From Liolophura sinensis (lineage: Eukaryota; Mollusca; Polyplacophora; Chitonida; Chitonidae), in NCBI RefSeq assembly GCF_032854445.1, contig NC_088300.1:60674984-60738983 (forward strand): 64,000 nucleotides of DNA. Direction: 5' to 3'. The position numbers and the translations under genes are program-made. Shown in pieces: positions 51,109 through 62,745 of this stretch. The first letter of the stretch is position 1; the number at the start of each line of letters is the position of its first letter. The notes below the pieces were generated by a model. That model was given only the letters and a program-made list of their open reading frames with translations, was not told the origin of the DNA and made no database searches.

Positions 51109-51400
51109 GTTATTCATTTGATTGGTGTTTTACGCTGTACTCAAGAATATTTCACCGCCGGAGGCCAGCATTATGGCGGGAGGAAACCAGAAAGAGACCG
51201 GGGGAAACCCACATCCACCTGCCAGTTGCTTGAATGAATGATTATGGCTTAACGCCAGCCGGTTGCTTGAAGATCTTCCCACATACGGTCGGAGAGGAAG
51301 CTAGCATGAGCTGGACTTGAACTCACAGCGACCACATTGGTGAGGGGCTTGTGAGTCATTGCGCAGTGCTGGCGTACTAACCCCTCGGCCACGGAGGCCC
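51109..51400 (-). repeat. SINE family A with a nested insertion
   Basis: The element reaches from the tail (TTCATTTGATTGGTGTTTTA) to the head (CGGCCACGGAGGCCC) and so is near full length. Its body is interrupted at 51221-51271 by a short foreign piece flanked by repeated GTTGCTTGAA. Confidence 0.88.
51235..51261. repeat. short nested SINE-tail fragment
   Basis: TGAATGATTATGGCTTAACG lies between GTTGCTTGAA at 51225-51234 and GTTGCTTGAA at 51262-51271. It resembles the tail of another tRNA-derived element ((TGAA)n next to a TTAACG block). The host SINE sequence continues on both sides. Confidence 0.6.
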
Positions 51401-52606
51401 TCACTTAGAATTACTTTTCACTGAAGATGGCACTGAGTTAAGACTGTTCTACTCTTTGAGTACAGTAATGCTGTTGGCCAGAGTTTATAACACAAATTTA
51501 TTTGTATCTCATTTATTCAAGATCTAAAGGCACTGGAGTGTCTAATTCTCTTTAAGAAAGTAATTACCAACTATAAGGCAATTTTCTCCCCTTGGATATA
51601 GAAACAACTTCGTTTTGTTCACAGTCGTGTATGAATTCAAAATGTTTTTGGAATAATGAGTATTATTAAAATCTGCATACAAATTCACACTTCCTGCAAC
51701 AAGTTTGACATTGGCTCAACAATACAAAAAAAAAGTTTTGAACCACAAAAAGAAAAACATCTTTTCAGAATATGTCTATTTATTGAAGACATACAAGACC
51801 ATCAAATTATAATGACTACAGAAAAGCTGGCCCTATCTACTTTAACCTGAAATCTTCATTTGCTTACAGGCTAAGAGGTTTCCCTACTTTGGTAAAAAAA
51901 CGGTTCAAGAAGAACAAGAATTACTTTTTCCACGAAATGAGAAAGTCATGCAAAGATATATAAAGGCATTAATGCATTTCCCATCAGGTAATTGCGTAAT
52001 GCTTCCAAGACATGCAATGTGTTAAAAGCATGGAAACAGGCCATGACTTGAACAGAAATCACCAAGTTTACCAATTACGTGGCGATGCCCTACTTTTCCC
52101 AGCATGCAGCTCACTTCCCAAGTGTGGCAATGTCAGTTTTCGGCTTTCAAGATGTAACAAAAACTTGTATCTTTAACTTTAAACACTGACAGATATTTGA
52201 GTATACTTGTATTGAAATTTAGACAGACGAATTCTGGAAGATTGTGTGTTTTTTTCTTGATATATTCTGATGATTTAGCATAGAACTATAACAGACCAGA
52301 AGAGTTTCCAGTTGAACTGTATAAAGCATTTTTTGTTCAAGAACTCCAGTTTGATCGATAAATTTTGTAGTATTTAGCTGTTGCTGAAGGTGAAAACATC
52401 ACACACAGTACCTATTCTCATTCATTTGTTAAAGGTCAGTCAATGCTTTTGTATTATTTATTGTTCTTGAGGTTAATGGGGTCAAAATAAATTGTAAAAA
52501 AGCATACGAGAGTGTTGTCACCAAAAACATTACGATGATAAGTAAAGTTTAATGGCTGTTTTATCGCAGTGAGACATGATCGGCTGCTGCATAAACCAAG
52601 GGACAA
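51401..52606. other. non-coding stretch without a recognised gene
   Basis: No exon or repeat family was recognised. Confidence 0.4.
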
Positions 52607-52946
52607 CAGAGTGAGTGAGTGCGTGGGGTTTAATGTCGTACCTAACAATTTTTCAGTCATGTGACGACCAAGGAATCCTTAGACTGCATGTAATGTGCCT
52701 CAATGTTGCAGGATGGATTTTCACTGCTCTTTTATCTATAGTGCTGCTTCACTGAGACGCCTTACCAAAGGCAAGTGACTCGCCCTGCTCGAGCCATTAT
52801 ACTGATACGGGCCAACAAGTCGTTGCAGTATCCCCTTCATGCTGAACACCAAGCGAGGAAGTTACAACTTCCTCTTTTAAAGTTTTAGGTGTCACTCGAC
52901 CCAGGATTGACCCTTGACCTACCGATCCCGAAGCGGACGCTCAACC
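52607..52946 (-). repeat. SINE family B, slightly 5' truncated
   Basis: The tail GAGTGAGTGCGTG and the body match the copy at 50646. The tRNA-like head stops inside the A-box region. AGGGACAA lies at 52599-52606 and 52947-52954, a probable target duplication. Confidence 0.88.
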
Positions 52947-52954
52947 AGGGACAA

Positions 52955-54691
52955 TGAAAAATACCACGTGTGGTCACAAAGACATCCCCCCCCCCTCACC
53001 CATTTAGTTAACAGTATGAGTCTTTGTTTCCTTATAGCTCCATCACAATGTGCCAAAAAATCTCTTTTCATCATAATACAGATGTTGTGTTAATGTGTGA
53101 TTGTGAACTGACAGAAACTTGATTCAAGCTCATCTGGTTTTGAAACAATTAACTCTTTAAATGTTTATCACACCTAAATTAGTAAAGGGCAATTGGATGA
53201 CATAACCATATTTCTCCATGGTAATAAAGTTATGCCAGAGATTTTTGCCAAAAATCCATATTCCCTAATCATAAAAAATTTTCTGCGTTTACCAAGAACT
53301 GCTTAAACTACTGCCTTTCAGTAAATATCAGACTAGTAACTACTTTATTTGTAGTGTTAAAACGATTCCAAAGATTGAAAAAATTATAACACGACCTTCT
53401 TTATTAGGGATTTTGAATAGTACCAAGTGCACAACTGAGGCTGTTATTTTGTGAAATATAATTATTTGGCCTATTCTAAAATAATAACAAAAATTCTAAT
53501 AGAAAAACCAAAAAAAAAAATCAAACGCTTGAAGCTCATTTGCATATGCAGCCAAGACTTCCCCCACCCCATACTGAAGGAAACTATATAGTAACCAGAC
53601 AATTAATGTATTGTTACAACTATCACACCGAAACAGTAATTGGATGTTCAATCAGAGCAAGAGAATGTTAATGATTTTCTTTGACCCACATTGACGTGGG
53701 TATAGGCTAATTTTGGCCCGCATACATATGCATTTCTCCAGACCAACATGTACATGATGTGCCTGGTTATTTAAAGGAGACTTGACAGAACTATTACTAC
53801 CAAGGACAGGTCAGCCAAAAGAAACCTTGAGGATCTAGTCAACCTTTACTAGATCCCTGAGTGGATGAGTGTACATCTTCGGTGACTTTTTGCGTGGCCA
53901 TGTAACTTGCTAAAAGCATTCTATAACGCCAGCTAATACATTAATGCAAGGAATGTGTCATTAATCGTAGTTCTGACAAGAGAGGCGAGCCACCTTTCTT
54001 TTCCCGTCGGCAAATGGCAGCGGGTAGATAAATAATATGTAGCGAGGGCGGACGATGAGAAACTGTCAACAACTCAACAGTCATTAAGTGGCGATTGCGA
54101 GGGCATAACGCTCTGTATAACATCGATGGTTCACCAGACAGCCTCAATGCGGCGTTTCAAATGCTTCCAGGAAAAACCTTAAATGATGAACGACCTTTTA
54201 GGTATAATTTAGCAAACGGCGCATGGATCCTTGGCCGGATTCCACCATTATCCTCATGGTCTTCTAACAAAGCGTTCATGGCCAGAGGCTGAGAATATGA
54301 CCTTTCAAAGAATCCCCCAACATTTCCCCTCAAATTATCCAGCATCCTCCTCCGTGAATTGGTGTCTTGGAAGTCAAGTTCAAGTCAGTAAAAGGACTGA
54401 CCTAGAATCCGATCAGCCACCATTAACAAGCTTGCAAGCAGCCAGGAGAGAGGGATTTTAATAATAGTACCTTAATATAGTTTTCCTATATGTGTAAGTG
54501 CTCAAATTGTAATTTTAGTTTTCAAGACTGAGTCACTTTGACTCCACATTACAAGTTTAACCGCTTTTAGGTTTACTGAAAATGAGAATTTCACTGGTGC
54601 ACAGAAATGTGTAAATTAAACTATAGAACACTGTGCAATGCTCACAGATACTGATCCATATAGTAATACCAATTAACATTACATTTCTGTC
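52955..54691. other. non-coding stretch without a recognised gene
   Basis: A high-complexity, less AT-rich patch at about 53940-54460 has overlapping open frames on both strands. It looks unlike its surroundings, but I recognise no protein in it. Confidence 0.35.
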
Positions 54692-54809
54692 TTCCCCCGG
54701 GCTCTGCCCAGTTTCCACTCACCATAATGCTGGCCGCCGTCTTATAAGTGAAACATTCTTGAGTACGGCATAACACACCAATCAAATAAATAAATAAATA
54801 AATATATAT
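54692..54809 (+). repeat. SINE family A, 5' truncated with target-site duplication
   Basis: It begins in the body at TTCCCCCGGGCTCTGCCCAG and ends in (AAAT)n. ATTTCTGTC occurs exactly at 54683-54691 and 54810-54818. The truncation was therefore present at insertion. This is the only plus-strand A, B or C copy recognised to the right of 21.9 kb. Confidence 0.92.
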
Positions 54810-55216
54810 ATTTCTGTCATCCAGTTATTTAACTTGGCAGGAAAGTTTTAAGCAAAATATATAAACAAAGTGAAATGAGAAAAATATTTATAACACATAC
54901 CCAATTTTAAATAATTATGGTTACATACGTATACCTATAAAGTCAAACCTATTATAAAGACTTTAACTTTGCTCTTGCTGTAAATTTGTAAAACTATGTG
55001 CCTTTCTGGTTTTACCTCTGAGGCAATACTGAGTGCATCAATTTGCATGGAATTTTCAAAGAAATAAATATCTAATCTGTAGTTATTGTACAGTGACAAA
55101 TATCATGTCTTTGCATTGACAGGAGTACGATGTAAATGTTAATAATCACTCTGCCTGATTCATGATCAAATCAGAGCTGTGTCAAATGTTATATATAGAT
55201 ATCCCAAGGCTATACA

Positions 55217-55459
55217 TTTATTTATTGGTGTTTTATGCTGTACTCAAGAACAATATGACAGCAGCCAGCATTAAGTTGGGACAGGGAAGAAACCAGGCAT
55301 AACCTGGGGGAACCCACGACCATCTGCAGGTAGCTGGAAGACCATCCCACATACTGCCGGAGAGAGGTAGGTGGCTAGTATGAATTGACTTGAACTCACA
55401 ACAACCGCATGGGTGAGAGGTTCCTAGCCTGCTAACCACCTCCGCCTCAGATGCCCCCA
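55217..55459 (-). repeat. SINE family A with 14-bp target-site duplication
   Basis: The tail TTTATTTATTGGTGTTTTAT, diverged body and a head remnant (CACCTCCGCCTCAGATGCCC) are present. CCCAAGGCTATACA flanks it exactly at 55203-55216 and 55460-55473. Confidence 0.92.
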
Positions 55460-55473
55460 CCCAAGGCTATACA

Positions 55474-57320
55474 ATGATTTATTCTCAGGCTGACACCAAA
55501 TATCATTATACTGCCATTTGAGACACCTGTAATGTTATTTTGCTAGTAATGTCCTGAAAATTGCTGTGAAATTATGCAGAGATTAATTTGCTAACTTAAC
55601 TAGAACTTCAGTTTTTTTTACGGTGTCAATACATTGTACAGGCTAGAGATGATCAAATTGGAGTGAAAAATGTGCCAATTCTAACAGGTTTGGTTTGAAG
55701 ATAATCTTTTTTGACTTACTTGTGCTTTTACTGTAATTGGGTAAGGTGAACAAAAAAAAATAGTATAGACAAGGTTCCTTACACGATGCTTGTGTCCAAT
55801 CTGCTCTAGGTTCTTTGTTTTCACAGCAAATTACACATCAAAGCTAGAACAATAAAGCAAGAGACTAAAGCACCACAGTTGCCTCTGCAGCAATTCCTCT
55901 TGCCACCCATACTGCCAACAAAATGGTTACTGACATATTGACCTCGGGCAGTCAGCCATTGTTGCCTGCAACGGTCACTTGTAGAAATTGTTTAGGCAGT
56001 AAGATCTTGACGAATGTCAATCCAAGTTGCCCTAGACAGCCAACTTAAAGGCTTTCTGGTGGCCTAATTTGATAGAATATCTCTGACTAATGCATACAAG
56101 CTTAAACGCAATCTGCCTAAATTGGTTCGGATGAAACCGCATGGAGTTAAAGTGGACGGGTAAGATCCTGTTTGGCAGATCTTTCTGTTCTGTGAATTAC
56201 TTTGTCTTCTGGAAGTCTTTCACCACACATTGCAGCATCAAACTTGACAATTCTAGCATCTGAGAATTCACAGTTAGCTGCTCTAAATCTATTGATTTCC
56301 CAATCAACCTGTGTTAAAGTGACAGATGAAAGGCCAACGGCAATTTTAATACCTGTAATACTTTTGCCGAAGCCAAAATGCAGGTGTCCTCCGCAACAAT
56401 TCCACCCTGAGCCTTACTAATTATAAACATATAAAGACAAATGTGGAGACACAAATTAGCTAGGGACAATGACCGAGAGCCTAACGAAAATGTACAAATG
56501 CTGGTCTGGTGGGAGTCATCCATTGTAGACGAAAGTGCCCACTGATGGGCAAGGAATGGATTAACTTGATCTTGGTCTGTCAAGGCTTCTACAGAAAACC
56601 GTTGAGCCTGTAATACCCCTCGTTTTTCTTGATTCCTAACAAAAGAACACTTTATCAGTTTCCATTACTCTTACCTTGTTTTTATAACGTACTACGTTCT
56701 TTTTGCTTGCACTCCATAGTCTTTTTGCACACAAAAACTAATTAATCATGTGGGTGTATCGGTCTTTAAAAGAAATACAATTAGCATATGAAAACAAGAC
56801 AATGCTGAAGAAAAATAAATCAGGTACTTTTAGGGACAGTATTCTCATCAAAACAAGACTGATTACACATGATATATTTGACAAGCGTCATTGGATTTTA
56901 TCTGTATTATTTTCTGCCAACAAGAGTAAAGTAGTTTAGTGATGTGTTCAATCAATATATACATTTCAATATGTCTTTGTTGGCCCACATTGTTCGATTT
57001 TTACCAAGACATAAATGTGTATAGTTACTTTTAATACAAAACCCATGACCTTGAAAGTCTTCTTAATGCAATGAAAAAAAGACAGAAATCTCTACACCAG
57101 ACAAGCATCGATCATTACAATGTGATTCATACAGCGGCTGTCACAAATGTGTCTTTCAAATTTTTGACCAACCACATCTCAAATGTTTCTAACTGGCCTT
57201 CAAACTGTGCATTTTGTGCCCACTGACTTTTGTTATGTATTTATTTATAGAAACCCAGTGATCATTGTTGCACCTGATCTTTTCCTATGTTTTAATATGC
57301 ATCGGTACTTAGCTGTCCTA
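55474..57320. other. non-coding stretch without a recognised gene
   Basis: No exon chain was recognised. A minus-strand GTAAGAG donor-like site near 56678 follows a short open frame, but no acceptor or family match supports it. Confidence 0.35.
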
Positions 57321-57406
57321 ATTGTCTATTGATTACAGACAACACAATTGTCTTGGTTACAGACAATATAATTAATTGTCTATTGGTTACAGACAATATA
57401 ATTGAC
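57321..57406. repeat. short tandem repeat, about 24-38-bp units
   Basis: ATTGTCTATTGGTTACAGAC and AATATAATT occur three times with variation in spacing. Confidence 0.8.
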
Positions 57407-57846
57407 TTTGTTTCAGTCCAGTTTTCTCCAAACAACTTTGTAACGAAGGAGAGGTGTATATACATGTATGTAAACCATGAACAGAAGTAAGAAGTGTACA
57501 TATGAAAAAAGCTCCTGTGTTCAAATACACAGGAGACTATAAAATTGTGAATTTGGTAATTAACGGTAATTAATATGCACATATACATGTGACATCAACA
57601 AAGGAACAGTGCCCTTGTGTTACTATGCTTCTATACATGTATATGCAGAACCTGAGCTAAATACATGCGTTACTGAGATATCACCCTGAACATCAACTCC
57701 ACTACACAAGATTGAAGAGGTTAACTAAATCATGAATTCTGTAATTCACAGTAATATGCACATAGAGCACCACCAATGGAACATCCCTCTTGTACATATT
57801 ATCGTGCTTCTACGTGTACCCTAATTTCTCAACCCTTTCGCATATG

Positions 57847-58038
57847 AAAGAGCAGCTTTCAGCGCAATTTATGCACACCTTTAATTTGATTTTGAAGAAA
57901 AAAAAGCATTTTTCTGGATTGGACAGTTTCAGGGCTTCAGAAAAGTATAATCTGATCAATCAGCACTGACTAATGCCTTTATAATATGCTTTAATAAACA
58001 CCTTGTAAACATGTAAAAATGTTAAAGAATTACAGTAC
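57847..58038. repeat. dispersed repeat D, copy 2
   Basis: It matches 21121-21313 in order and orientation (AAAGAGCA, TTTAATTTGATTTT, ATATGCTTTAATAAACACCT, GAATTACAGTACA). Confidence 0.75.
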
Positions 58039-58839
58039 ATGTATGCAAGTTAAAAATTCCAAGTACTTCACCCAAATCATATAAATACATGACCGTTCAC
58101 ATATCGTGATGAGGCCGTGCACTCGTAGGTGTTACAGCAAATCCAGTCATGTGAATTAAACTTCAAGAATGGAAGTAAAGTTTGGCACTTACAGGCAATT
58201 TACAGTAAAGTGTGTGTTCAGGATTCTATACAATCACAAGCTTCAGGCAAGTTCATAGTCCACCGGTGATAGTGGCACAGGTCTGTTAAAGCAATGCTAA
58301 TAGGCTCATTTCAATTCAGGGAGATGGGAATTGGGTACAGTGTAGTGATGTACTGATAACTAGCCACTCAATCTACATACGGGCGGACAGAGATTTGGAA
58401 GCAAGGTGTTGATACAAACTCCAGACCCTTTACACTTATCAACCAGCCACGGGATCGAGTCAAGCAATTGCCCTTCATAGAGGCACTCCTCTTTAATACG
58501 CACTCAAGACATGATGGCGGGAATAACTGCTAGTTACAAAACTGTCAACTGCATCTTAATATCAATCTATGACCTATATTAAAACCACGTGAAGCTCAGA
58601 TTTGGAGTAAAAAAATTGGTCAATGAAATCTGGCCAACAGTGGCTGATTGCAGGCTACATATGTTACTTCTGCTACCTGGTTGCCAAACAAACCATAATC
58701 ATTCCTTCATCATTCTACTCCCTACAAGAGCATGCAGCTTAATGTCATCTTGGGATTTGAATTTTTGTATATTCAGAAATGGAGGTCTTTTGAAAATCAA
58801 TAATGCTTCTTTTCCACATACATGCATGCAAACATTAGA
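58039..58839. other. non-coding stretch without a recognised gene
   Basis: Nothing recognised. A minus frame near 58380-58500 reads through but resembles no sarcoglycan segment. Confidence 0.35.
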
Positions 58840-59115
58840 TTTTTTTTTTTTTTTTTTTTTTTTGATTGGTGTTTTACGCCGTACTCAAGAATATTTCACT
58901 TATACGACGGCGGTCAGCATTATGGTGGGTGGAAACCGGGCAGAGCCCGGGGGAAACCCACGACCATCCGCAGGTTGCTGGCAGACCTTCTCACGTACGG
59001 CCGGAGAGTAAGCCAGCATGAGCTGGACTTGAACTCACAGCGACCGCATTGGTGAGAGACTCCTGGGTCATTACGCTGCGCTAGCGCTTTAACCGACTGA
59101 GCCACGGAGGCCCCC
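58840..59115 (-). repeat. SINE family A, full length with 12-bp target-site duplication
   Basis: This is the best-preserved copy, 276 bp. On minus the head reads GGGGGCCTCCGTGGCTCAGT, with A-box TGGCTCAGTCGG at 59093-59104 and B-box-like AGTTCAAGTCC at 59025-59035. The body and conserved tail block follow, and it ends in a long T-run on plus (poly-A on minus). GCAAACATTAGA flanks it exactly at 58828-58839 and 59116-59127. Confidence 0.97.
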
Positions 59116-60725
59116 GCAAACATTAGAAGTTCAGTTCTGGTGATAATTTATAATGCATAGGCATATTTGGTAAATCTGTGGCTTTTATAATCCTCTATCC
59201 TGTCAAAAGGTCACTTAAGTCATACTTCTCTTGAAAGCATCGATCAAACCTCTCTCAGACTGATCAACCAGTTAATAAACCTGTCCAAATTTACGGGCTG
59301 CAAAGTGAACATAAAGCACATAGTATACCGGGGACCACGCCCTCAATCAAGATATTGAGTAAAAGGAAATTCTACCTGCTGGCAGCAAGCATCGATGGAT
59401 GCAGTAGAGAGATACATGCCTTAATTTTCTTAATATAAATCACACACCTACAAACCATATTTTCTCCACGGGCATGAATGCATACAGCTAATAACATATT
59501 ACCTCCACATTTATTTATAATCAAATCCAGTTTCAGGTGCATGTAGGTTGATGAATTTATCTAGGCTAGACAACTTATTTAACGATAAGACAGTACGGAG
59601 GCACCGGTTTATTTATACGCAATTATCACTGTGAGCGCTAAGATAAATACTGTCTAACCTTTACCCATTAATATTCGATTATGGACGGACTTGTTTCCAA
59701 CGATTGGCTGCAAGTAATCAGATGATCACTGTTGAATAGCTCAGATCAGTTGAGACCGTGCGATAAGACCTCTAATCAACAACAACCTCAACAAGATCTG
59801 TCAAAATCGTCCAGACATAAATTGTAAAGAAATTAGTGTAAATGCACACTGATTGCTTCCAAATCCTTTTCCTGAAATCAGAAAGTCAAATTATTAAGCA
59901 GTGTGATTAGGGAAAATGGCTAAATTTGTCAATGCAAACCATTCGAATATGGGTAAATCAGCTGTAAAATATGGCCCAATCATTTGCTTGACCTCAGCCG
60001 TGATGTGCGCGAGACAGTCAACAAGTTTGAATAAAGCTATAAGGGCAACAGCTCTGTGTTAACAGGTCTAAATGTTAATTGAAGCACAAAACCAATGTGG
60101 GACAGCCTGTCTCATCAAGAATGAATGAATGATTATAGCTGAAGGCTAAAATGACAACATTTCAGGCATAAATCATTGCAAAAACTGAGCTCATTATTAA
60201 GACAACAGCTAATTGTTAAAGTTGGGTGTTATGTTAGTTGTACAAAATTTTTGGAAGCTGCTGCACGCTGATTTTCAACTGAATAGGCTGTCACTAAAGA
60301 AAACTGAACCAAGACTAAATTTAAAGGTAAAGGCAAAGGTCAGGCAAGGTCAAACCAGCAAGCCAGGATGCATCTTGATGGGGTTATTAGGGTAGGGAAA
60401 GGGTACACCTTGGAGTAAGCCCTTGTATCCCTAGTACAGTCACCCTGCTTTGTGGGAGCTTTAAACTGGTGAGATTTAAAGGAATTTCTAAAGGCAGACA
60501 TGATTTAGAGCTAGGGATGGTGGTGGCCAATTCAATACTCCTAACACCATCACCCCGTACTTACAGGTCAACTCCCTCACCCCTCTTCTCTTTTTGAAAA
60601 ACAACCATATTTATACATACAATAGTTCGTTTACCTAACTATTAGTAACAGTTGCTGGTTTCAGGTATAAACCTGTTCTTTAATAACAAAGACTGACTAG
60701 TCAGTCAAATGTACATGTGGAAAGT
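59116..60725. other. non-coding stretch without a recognised gene
   Basis: No exon or clear repeat family was recognised. Confidence 0.4.
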
Positions 60726-60795
60726 TAATCTACTTAACTCTGCACACTTAATCCACTTAACTCTGCACACTTAATCCACTTAACTCTGCATGTTA
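60726..60795. repeat. 23-bp tandem repeat, three units
   Basis: CACTTAATCCACTTAACTCT followed by GCA repeats with little variation. Confidence 0.9.
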
Positions 60796-61946
60796 ATGTA
60801 CACGACTTAACTTATTAGGATGACCAGCAGCATATAGCTGGTCATAATACTATCTCATAATCTAGTATTTGTACAATCACACCTAAGTAGTATCTGTACA
60901 CTGATATGGATAGAAAAACATGTTTTGAAGTCAGCTGAGGGAAGAATGAAAACTACATGATAAAGAATCACACCTTGCCAGTTAGTTTTGGAAACTTTGT
61001 TTCCAGATTAGCAAGGACTAATTGTTGTGCTACCAGCTGCAAGCTACAAGGGTATATAAATAGGTACAGTGACTGTGTAGGTGGCACGTCGATACCTGGA
61101 TGGGTGGAAATGGTTCTAGATGGATGAAGACAACGGTATTGCCAAGCCTGCCAATGATTAGGGGTAATATGCCATATTCAAGAATGACTCAGTTGCATAA
61201 AGTGGCGGTCATTGTCATGCATGGAAAATACCCTTTGAATAAACCACTATCCTTTGGCAAGTAACTGAACAGCTTGATCCCACATGATTAGTACCCACAG
61301 AACAATGCCAAAGTGGTCAGCACCAAACTCCATTTACAATATATGGGCACAGATGATTCCTTCATTGTAGTCTAAAAGTAATCAGCTATGGAGCTTCAGG
61401 GGATTACTGGAACAGTTCACGGAACAAATACCACAAACTTTATCTGCCCACTGGGAACTAAAGCAAAGGTTTTCATAATTATGACCATGTGTGAGCTGTA
61501 ATAAATCAAGGTAAAAAAGAGAGTAAAGCCAATCTATGTAAAAACATAAAGAAATCACCTCCAAGATTTTGATTTAGCAAACTCTTACAATTATAGGCTG
61601 TTTTATGATTTGTCACTTTTCTCAGTCAGTTTTTGTAGCTTTATATCGAGTTCTTCAGCCAACCATCTGAAATTACCTCACATCTTCATCAAAAACAGGA
61701 TTCAGCTTCATCCTTTCAATAAACTGTTTATTCCCATACTGGTGATTATATGGTGCCACAACGTCAGCTAAATCCACGACATCTGACAAGCTTCATGTTG
61801 TCTCAAAAGTTGTGGGCATATTGCACAATTTTGGTCTTCATATTATTTATAGTCATTTTTTTCAGAACTGTGTGTTTCATCTGAAGCCAACCAAATCAGA
61901 GGAAATATAATGGGTATATATGTGGGGTGACTGAGTGGGGGGAAGG
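60796..61946. other. non-coding stretch with one degenerate element
   Basis: A fragment at about 61160-61300 (GCCATATTCAAGAATGACTC, CACTATCCTTTGGCAAGTAA) is an old SINE-like remnant. Nothing else was recognised. Confidence 0.4.
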
Positions 61947-62235
61947 TGGCTAGTATGCTGTATTTTGACTGGGGAAGGGTAGCCAGGATGCTGTATTTTG
62001 ACTGGGAAAGGGTGGCTAGGATGCTGTATTTTGACTGGGAAAGGGCGGCTAGGATGCCATATTTTGACTGGGAAAGGGTGGCTAGGATGCTGAATTTTGA
62101 CCGGGGAAGGGTGGATAGGATGCTGTATTTTGAGAACGGAAAGGTGGATAGAATGCTGTATTTTGACTGGGAAAGGGTGGCTAGGATGCTGTATTTTGAC
62201 TGGGAAAGGGTGACTAGGATGCTGAATTCTGACTA
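61947..62235. repeat. 33-bp minisatellite, about nine units
   Basis: The unit is roughly GGGTGGCTAGGATGCTGTAT followed by TTTGACTGGGAAA. Because 33 is a multiple of three, one frame on each strand stays open throughout: plus MLYFDWERVAR and minus IQHPSHPFPVK, each 11 residues per unit. Nothing suggests expression. Confidence 0.95.
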
Positions 62236-62370
62236 TATTTAACCTAACACCTTTTTGATAGCTAGTCACTCATATTGTCCTGACAGGTTTATGACCAACT
62301 GAAAGGTTTTTCTTTTGAAAGTAGTCTGATGTCCCATTGGAAAAATATAATTTTCAGCCAAGCAATAAAA

Positions 62371-62745
62371 TGAATGAATGAATGAATGCTTGGTGTTTAA
62401 CATCATACTAAACAATTTTTTCAGTCATATGACCACAAGAAGTCATTAGGTGTGTGTACATATACTGTGTCTTCTTGTGGCAGGGCAAGTCCATGCTACC
62501 AAGGTGTTGCCCCCACTGAATTATCATGCTGAAGACTCCAGACAGGACACCCCATCTAGTCACATTATACTGACACTGGGCCAACCAGTCATGCTTCCTT
62601 GCTCTAGCCTCTCAGTGCTGAGTGCCAAGTGAGGCAGCAACAAATACCATCTTTAAAGTCTTTGGTATGAACAAAGTCGGGTTTAATCACGGGTCTCCCC
62701 ACTTTGAGGCAGACAATCTAACCATTAGGCCATCGAAGCAGTCCT
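62371..62745 (-). repeat. SINE family C, near full length
   Basis: The tail is GAATGAATGAATGAATG with CTTGGTGTTTAACATCATAC. The body has TATCATGCTGAAGACTCCAG and CATTATACTGACACTGGGCC. The minus-strand head GACTGCTTCGATGGCCTAAT contains A-box TGGCCTAATGG and a weak B-box. No target duplication was found. Confidence 0.85.

Noticed and set aside
58589-59011. 140-codon plus frame
   Set aside because: Its second half runs through the family A SINE in antisense, so it is not a gene.
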